Part shown: positions 59,260-64,000 of the stretch, in pieces | Position numbering within the stretch: position 1 is the stretch's first letter | Layout of the letters: each line of letters opens with the position of its first letter | Assembly: GCF_963966145.1 (NCBI RefSeq) | Contig: NC_091051.1 | Location: forward strand, 12,462,001 to 12,526,000 | Length of the DNA: 64,000 nt | Direction of reading: 5' to 3' | Source: Tenebrio molitor | Taxonomy: Eukaryota; Arthropoda; Insecta; Coleoptera; Tenebrionidae | Made by a program: the position numbers and the translations under genes | The notes under the pieces: model-generated | The model's database searches: none | The model's input: the letters and a program-made list of their open reading frames with translations, nothing else | Told to the model about the DNA's origin: nothing

Positions 59260-60440
59260 AATGACTTCCCGAACACGATCTCAAAATTTTTTACACCTGT
59301 TATAAATCACTCTTTTTTCATTTGAGAAGCTTTTTAGACTAGAATTCTCTTAAAATTTTTTCAGCTTTTTTATTAATATTTACAAAGTTTTGTGACCTCA
59401 TGTTCCCTTACATATTCTATTCGTCTTTTTATCCTTTTTATAACTTTATACACTTAGTACCCGGCTGACAAAGTAATTCGAGACTTCGAAGGCACTTGAA
59501 AAAAACTTCTTTTATTCGATATTTTTTTAATTTCAAAAATGGACGAGAATCCGAAGATACCAAATAGACGAATATAATAATTATATAATTCCAATTCCTC
59601 TGATCAGAAATTTTCTAGGGCAACCAAAAAATATCGATTGCCCTTCGTGTGTCTTGGAGAAAGTTAGTTTTTTGCTGCGATGGGCTGTACTTTTACAAGT
59701 ACATAATTAAACTACATATTCACACTGCGAATAAATTGCCTCCTGTTTCGAATTTTACTAAATGAGTGTAGTAATCTCCTATGAGTAACATGTAAGATTC
59801 AAAAAAAGCAGTCTTATCCACTTTTTCATCTTTAGAATGGAAGATTTACGAGGTTCGTTCATCGTTTATTGTCCCTGACATAGAAATAAAAAACAGGGAA
59901 AGTTCAGACAATTTTATTTCTCAAAGTATAGTAACCCGATACACGAATCCGTTTGATCTTAAAACGCTGAAATAGTGAAATGCCTTTATTATTACTTCGA
60001 ACCGCTCTTTTACCAGATTATTCGAAGAGAATTATCAGTCTTCTTGTTCTTGGTTGCTGAAGACCAGCAATATGACTGCATTTTTGTCTTCATTTTCATA
60101 CATCACTCATTTGTTCAAGTTGAGGTAAAAAAGTAAATTTACTAAATTAAACTTTGTCGGTTAAAGGTTGAATTTAATACTTAAAAAAGTTTTTCTTCAC
60201 AGTCATACGCAGATTCTGGTTTTCTTCTTTTTTCAAAAACAATCGTTGTGATGCTGTTAGTTATTGTAAAATAATTCAGAGCACTTATTGTCTCTGACAC
60301 ACTTTGGTTACCGTGAAAGCTAGTTCTACATATTACATTAACCGCTCTATATTCCCCTTTATATCTTTATTTTACTTTCTAGTCGCCATCGTTAGCTATT
60401 TTTACTGTATTTTTTTATGTACTTTTTTTCCATACTACTA
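59260..60440. other. Non-coding spacer
   Basis: AT-rich sequence with no recognised gene, repeat or promoter. Confidence 0.5.
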
Positions 60441-60625
60441 TACTTTGTCCAGCGAGAGATTGGGAGATTTTAAGTTGTATTAAAGTAACCCAGTACTACA
60501 AAATGCACTAGAATATATTAATTAGGGCATAATTTCAGGGCAAAAATGTTACTGCTTGAAGGATATATTTCAAATTTTAATTTAGTGGTTTTTATGTCAA
60601 CCAATTTCTCGCTGGACAAACTTTA
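60441..60625. mobile_element. MITE copy 2 (TTTGTCCAGCGAGAGAT family)
   Basis: The same element as 37920-38091, in the same orientation: identical left end (ACTTTGTCCAGCGAGAGATT), shared interior ACTACAAAATGCACTAGAAT and right end CTCGCTGGACAAACTTTA. It differs by small indels, so the two copies are not very recent. Confidence 0.85.
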
Positions 60626-62217
60626 CTACTACTAGGTATATTGTTTTTTGCAAGCATCTAGTAAAATTCAACCTACCACTTCTCTGTCTAATCTCTAATC
60701 AGTAATCACCTCCATTATTCTTTTATTTCGTATTTTTTTCTTTTCTCTCAATCTTTTAACAACACGTTTTTCATGGTAGTTCCGGTTTATTACCTTGTTG
60801 TGGTCTTTATAAAACCATCGCTTTACTCTTATCGCCTTATCGATAATTACTACATGTAGCTGCCAAATTGCAGCTAACATTTCTACATAACATTGATCCT
60901 TCATTAGCATAAAACAAAAACGTTCTATGTATTTTGAAACAAATGCAATTTCCATTGCACTTATCAAAGGGACAATTTTGCAACATTCACAATGGATCAT
61001 TATGCCCTTTTATAGAAAAGATTAAAGGCAATGAGCAATTATTGCGATGTGATGATTCACATTGTGCGTAATCAGTTATCAAATAAAAAACCTGTTTTCT
61101 ATTTGATATATTTGGTGGTTTCTTTTGTACAATTAATCAAAAATAAAGTAACTAATTATGAAAATGGAAGTACAGTATAAAGTATAAATATAAATTTTGA
61201 TTGTAATAGGAGTTTCAACGCTCATCATAATTCTAAAGTGAAGTTTCACTCAACGTTAAAATTTCGTATCTCATAACAAACGTTATACAAAAAACAAATA
61301 CATTTCCATTTGTAACATGAGCCGAAGAAACAACAGTGAAGCGTAACAATACAACATTTAACTTTGCTAAAAGCTTTTACGCAGCTCTATCTATTTCCGG
61401 AAGTGAGACTTCAAAAGCTTTAAGATTGGTCCCGTTTAATTTGTGGGCCTACCACATTTTCATGCATGTTAATCGTGTCAAAGTAAAATTTGTATTTTCA
61501 AAAGTTCAAAGTTCCTACGGTTTTATATACGGTGGAAGACTAAGATTTTCTTTCTTTTGAAACCAAGTTCTAACAAAAATTGTTGTTACCAAATATGTCT
61601 ACCTGACAATCATTTTCGTTCAACTCAGTTCTATATCGTTATCTCATTTATTGTTTCGACATATTCTGTAAATGTTTGCTTCTACGTATTTGATTATATG
61701 TCGTAATTTTTTTAAATGTTCTACGTCTCACTGCTCCATGCAGGCTCCAGAAACGAATGCATTAATGTTAAATGAAATGCTCGTATATAATAATGTAAAA
61801 TTACCAACAGTTTCAAAAATCTGTTTACACGAATTCCTGATTGTCCCAGCCATAGCCTTTGTTTGAAAAGCTTTATCAAACTATGTCAAAGACCTAAATT
61901 CAATTACATATTTACTGTTTACACAAAGCATATTAAATATGTACTTTGTTAACAGGTGCAAAGACTCTAAATTGTGTAAAATAGTTACATCCAAGCCTTG
62001 ATACGTGACTAATCGATCAATTTCTGTAACATCCCAAAACCTGTGCTAAATAAATCGATGAAAACAGAAATGTCTCATCACTTCCACCTGCCATAATCTT
62101 ATCAGTTCTAGTGATAAAAATGAAACGCAAGTGAATCAGTTGATAGATCCACCTGAAACTAAATACATTCGAAATTTCGTCTGTAGATGTTACATTTCTA
62201 AAAGCGAACGACGGCTT
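60626..62217. other. 5' flank of mesh
   Basis: AT-rich. A 101-codon minus-strand ORF (60695-61000) and a 74-codon plus-strand ORF (61336-61560) have no recognisable family and are probably chance. The mesh promoter and 5' UTR should lie in the last several hundred bases. Confidence 0.45.
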
Positions 62218-63969
62218 ATGCCGAAGACGAAAATGTGGATTAAGTGTGTGCTAGTGATCTCATTCTTAAGTGTTCAGACTTTTACCCAAGAAATTAATAC
62301 AGATGCCGAAATTATAACATCGCTTCTTCCTCAACGTGTTGATCCAGCTGACGAAAATCCCATCAACCCCGAAAGACCGTCAGAAACGCCCCAAGATGAG
62401 AGAGGTAAGTAACATATGCGACTTTTTTTCAGAAGTAGAAAAAGTAGATGTACTAATACTAATATACTGTTAATGTTGTAGAAGAACCAATACCCCAAAA
62501 TAATGTCACGGAACTAAAACAGGATGATGTAGAAATATTTAAACCAGTGGAAGTAGTTTTGCGTAAAGCTCCTAATGGAAAATATACATATGACTATACT
62601 GATACTTATGGTTAGTTAGATTAACCTTTGCTTTGTTTTTTGCTTATCACTGATAACTTCGAAATATAGAGCTTAGGTATGCTTTGAACGACGCCATTTA
62701 TAGGCGGGGTCGCAGGCTATTAAAATATGTGTTTTCTCCTTTAAACTTTCTAACAAGACAAAATAACCCTCATTGCTTTGCTTTTTTGTGTTTGTATTAG
62801 TTTCAGATTAGTTTACAGTTTTTTTTTGCGATCTTAGAAAATTTTTCTATTTGCGTTTTCTTCAAAAATATTTATGTATACCCATTGGAACACAATTCCA
62901 GCGATACATAATTTTATGCAGCCCAAAAATTTTATGAAACGTGAAATATTGCCGTTGATTATTGTGCAATTATGAAAAACAGAATCCAAGCTGTTATCAT
63001 TTTTGATAAGTGTTATTTATTGATTTGACTGATAATAAAATTCACCAAAAAACACGTCGCAATTATTAAGTGTGAAAAAATGCGATAAGATTTTATAGTT
63101 AAAAATTTTATTTTGTTTCACGAGTCTGATAATTTGTTTTATCTTATTTGCTTAATGACTTACTAAATGAGGACAAAGATGACGAAAAAAATTCGTAGAA
63201 ATAATGACTACATTCGTCTTGTCTCTTTTCTTTCCGGAACAGATTTAAAAATTACTGTTGGATTAATAAAGTCAAAGTTAAATTGAAAATGATGTGAGAA
63301 TTTCTTTTTAAACAGATCAGTTACAATTATTGCTAATGTATTCTGTAGATCCCATGACATCGGAGTATGCCCCGCAAGAAAACAGCCAAAGAGGCGGAAG
63401 CGGGACACCCTACGTAATCACAGAAGCTCGTCTGAAAGAAATCAGACAATATTTCATGTACCCTTACTATGACAAAGGAGGCAACGCAGACAACGAAGGC
63501 GACTACCAAAAAGCCATCCAAACCTCGACTCCCCAAGTCCACAAAAATCTAAATTTCCAACTACCCTTCTTCGGATTCAGATTCAACTACACCAGAGTTT
63601 CGCTGAACGGTTATTTGGAATTCAGCGACCCTCCGCAGAACTACGAAACCTACCCGCTCGTGTTCCCAGTGAAAGAATGGCCCAAAAAGAACGACCCTTC
63701 TTTCATCGGAATTTTCTACAGCAAGTGCAGAATCGGTAATATAAGAGTGGAGGATGTAGATCAACGCAAGCCGGGAGTCTATTTCCGCTTGGAGAGAGAT
63801 CTTAGGGAAAGAATCGACCGAATGGGAGTCGAAATCAGGGAACGGCTCAAATGGGACATTCGAGAAGGCGTCATCGGTGCAGAGGCTTTCAATCCAAAAC
63901 ACGCCATCATCATCACCTGGAAAAATGTTTCTTTCGCTGGAGGTTTCGCGAATGCGCTCTATAGGGTAA
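62218..63969 (+). CDS. mesh: Mesh, septate-junction membrane protein (3' partial)
   Basis: Exons 62218-62404, 62482-62610 and 63349-about 63966 join in phase; the gene continues beyond the window. A signal peptide (MWIKCVLVISFLSVQTFTQ) starts the protein, from the ATG at 62218 or 62233. An acidic/Pro-rich stretch follows, then the start of a NIDO-type domain with FFGFRFNYTRVSLNGYLEFS, DPPQNYETYPLVFP, FIGIFYSKCRIGNI and WDIREGVIGAE. This matches insect Mesh, whose NIDO-AMOP-VWD-Sushi ectodomain is needed with Ssk and Tsp2A to form smooth septate junctions of the midgut. A donor-like GGTAAAG follows ALYR near 63966. Read-through gives a stop at 63998, which would be a very short product, so splicing is preferred. 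Confidence 0.88.
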
Positions 63970-64000
63970 AGACCACCACTAAATCTAGTCTAGTTTAGTT

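Noticed and set aside
60695..61000. 101-codon minus-strand ORF upstream of mesh
   Set aside because: Composition looks arbitrary, with no domain, no promoter or poly(A) context; probably chance in AT-rich DNA.
63967..63998. Read-through end of mesh exon 3 at a TAG
   Set aside because: Would truncate a large ectodomain protein; a GGTAAAG donor precedes it and the exon end fits the family better.
1..64000. tRNA, rRNA, or prokaryotic/viral gene clusters
   Set aside because: No cloverleaf with conserved A and B boxes, no rRNA sequence and no operon of foreign genes was seen on reading through.

Overview
This is an insect nuclear genome window, most likely from a beetle or another holometabolous insect. 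The evidence is AT-rich DNA, short GT-AG introns, arthropod-type genes (mesh, flapwing-type PP1, an l(2)efl-like small heat-shock protein) and many small DNA transposons. The species cannot be fixed from the sequence alone. Gene models were built by joining exons by splice-site phase. Almost all available ORFs are single exons of longer genes.

Region 1 (1-25.3 kb, +): one long gene joins a Rap1GAP-type GTPase-activating domain to a BTB/BACK protein of the 'serine-enriched protein' family. Its 5' end lies outside the recognised exons. Its large introns hold MITEs, foldback elements and a Tigger/pogo transposase relic.

Region 2 (25.4-32.6 kb): a dense block of short housekeeping genes. Three + strand ORFs are stacked almost end to end: a CEBPZOS-like small mitochondrial membrane protein, a UQCC3-like complex III assembly factor, and tubulin cofactor C. 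The first two are 3 nt apart and the second and third 20 nt apart, so they look like one polycistronic transcript. FCF1 (-) is convergent with them and divergent from TBP (+). A small LDAF1-like membrane protein (+), a diverged SPC24-like kinetochore gene (-) with a decayed tandem copy of its last exon, and an intronless small heat-shock gene (-) follow.

Region 3 (33.7-43.4 kb): a small His-rich secreted protein (+), then a full 15-exon GIGYF translational repressor gene (-). Its largest intron carries three inverted-repeat elements, one with an unusual interlocked A-B-A'-B' layout.

Region 4 (43.8-47.2 kb): a structurally complete hAT transposon with an intact transposase ORF and a perfect 8-bp target duplication, inserted about 0.5 kb upstream of the GIGYF start codon.

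Region 5 (48.9-53.2 kb, +): FKBP59-type immunophilin and PP1-beta (flapwing) catalytic subunit, both complete.

Region 6 (53.2-62.2 kb): gene-poor DNA with direct repeats, several palindromic MITEs and decayed transposase or recombinase fragments.

Region 7 (62.2-64 kb, +): the first three exons of mesh, a septate-junction protein, running off the window.
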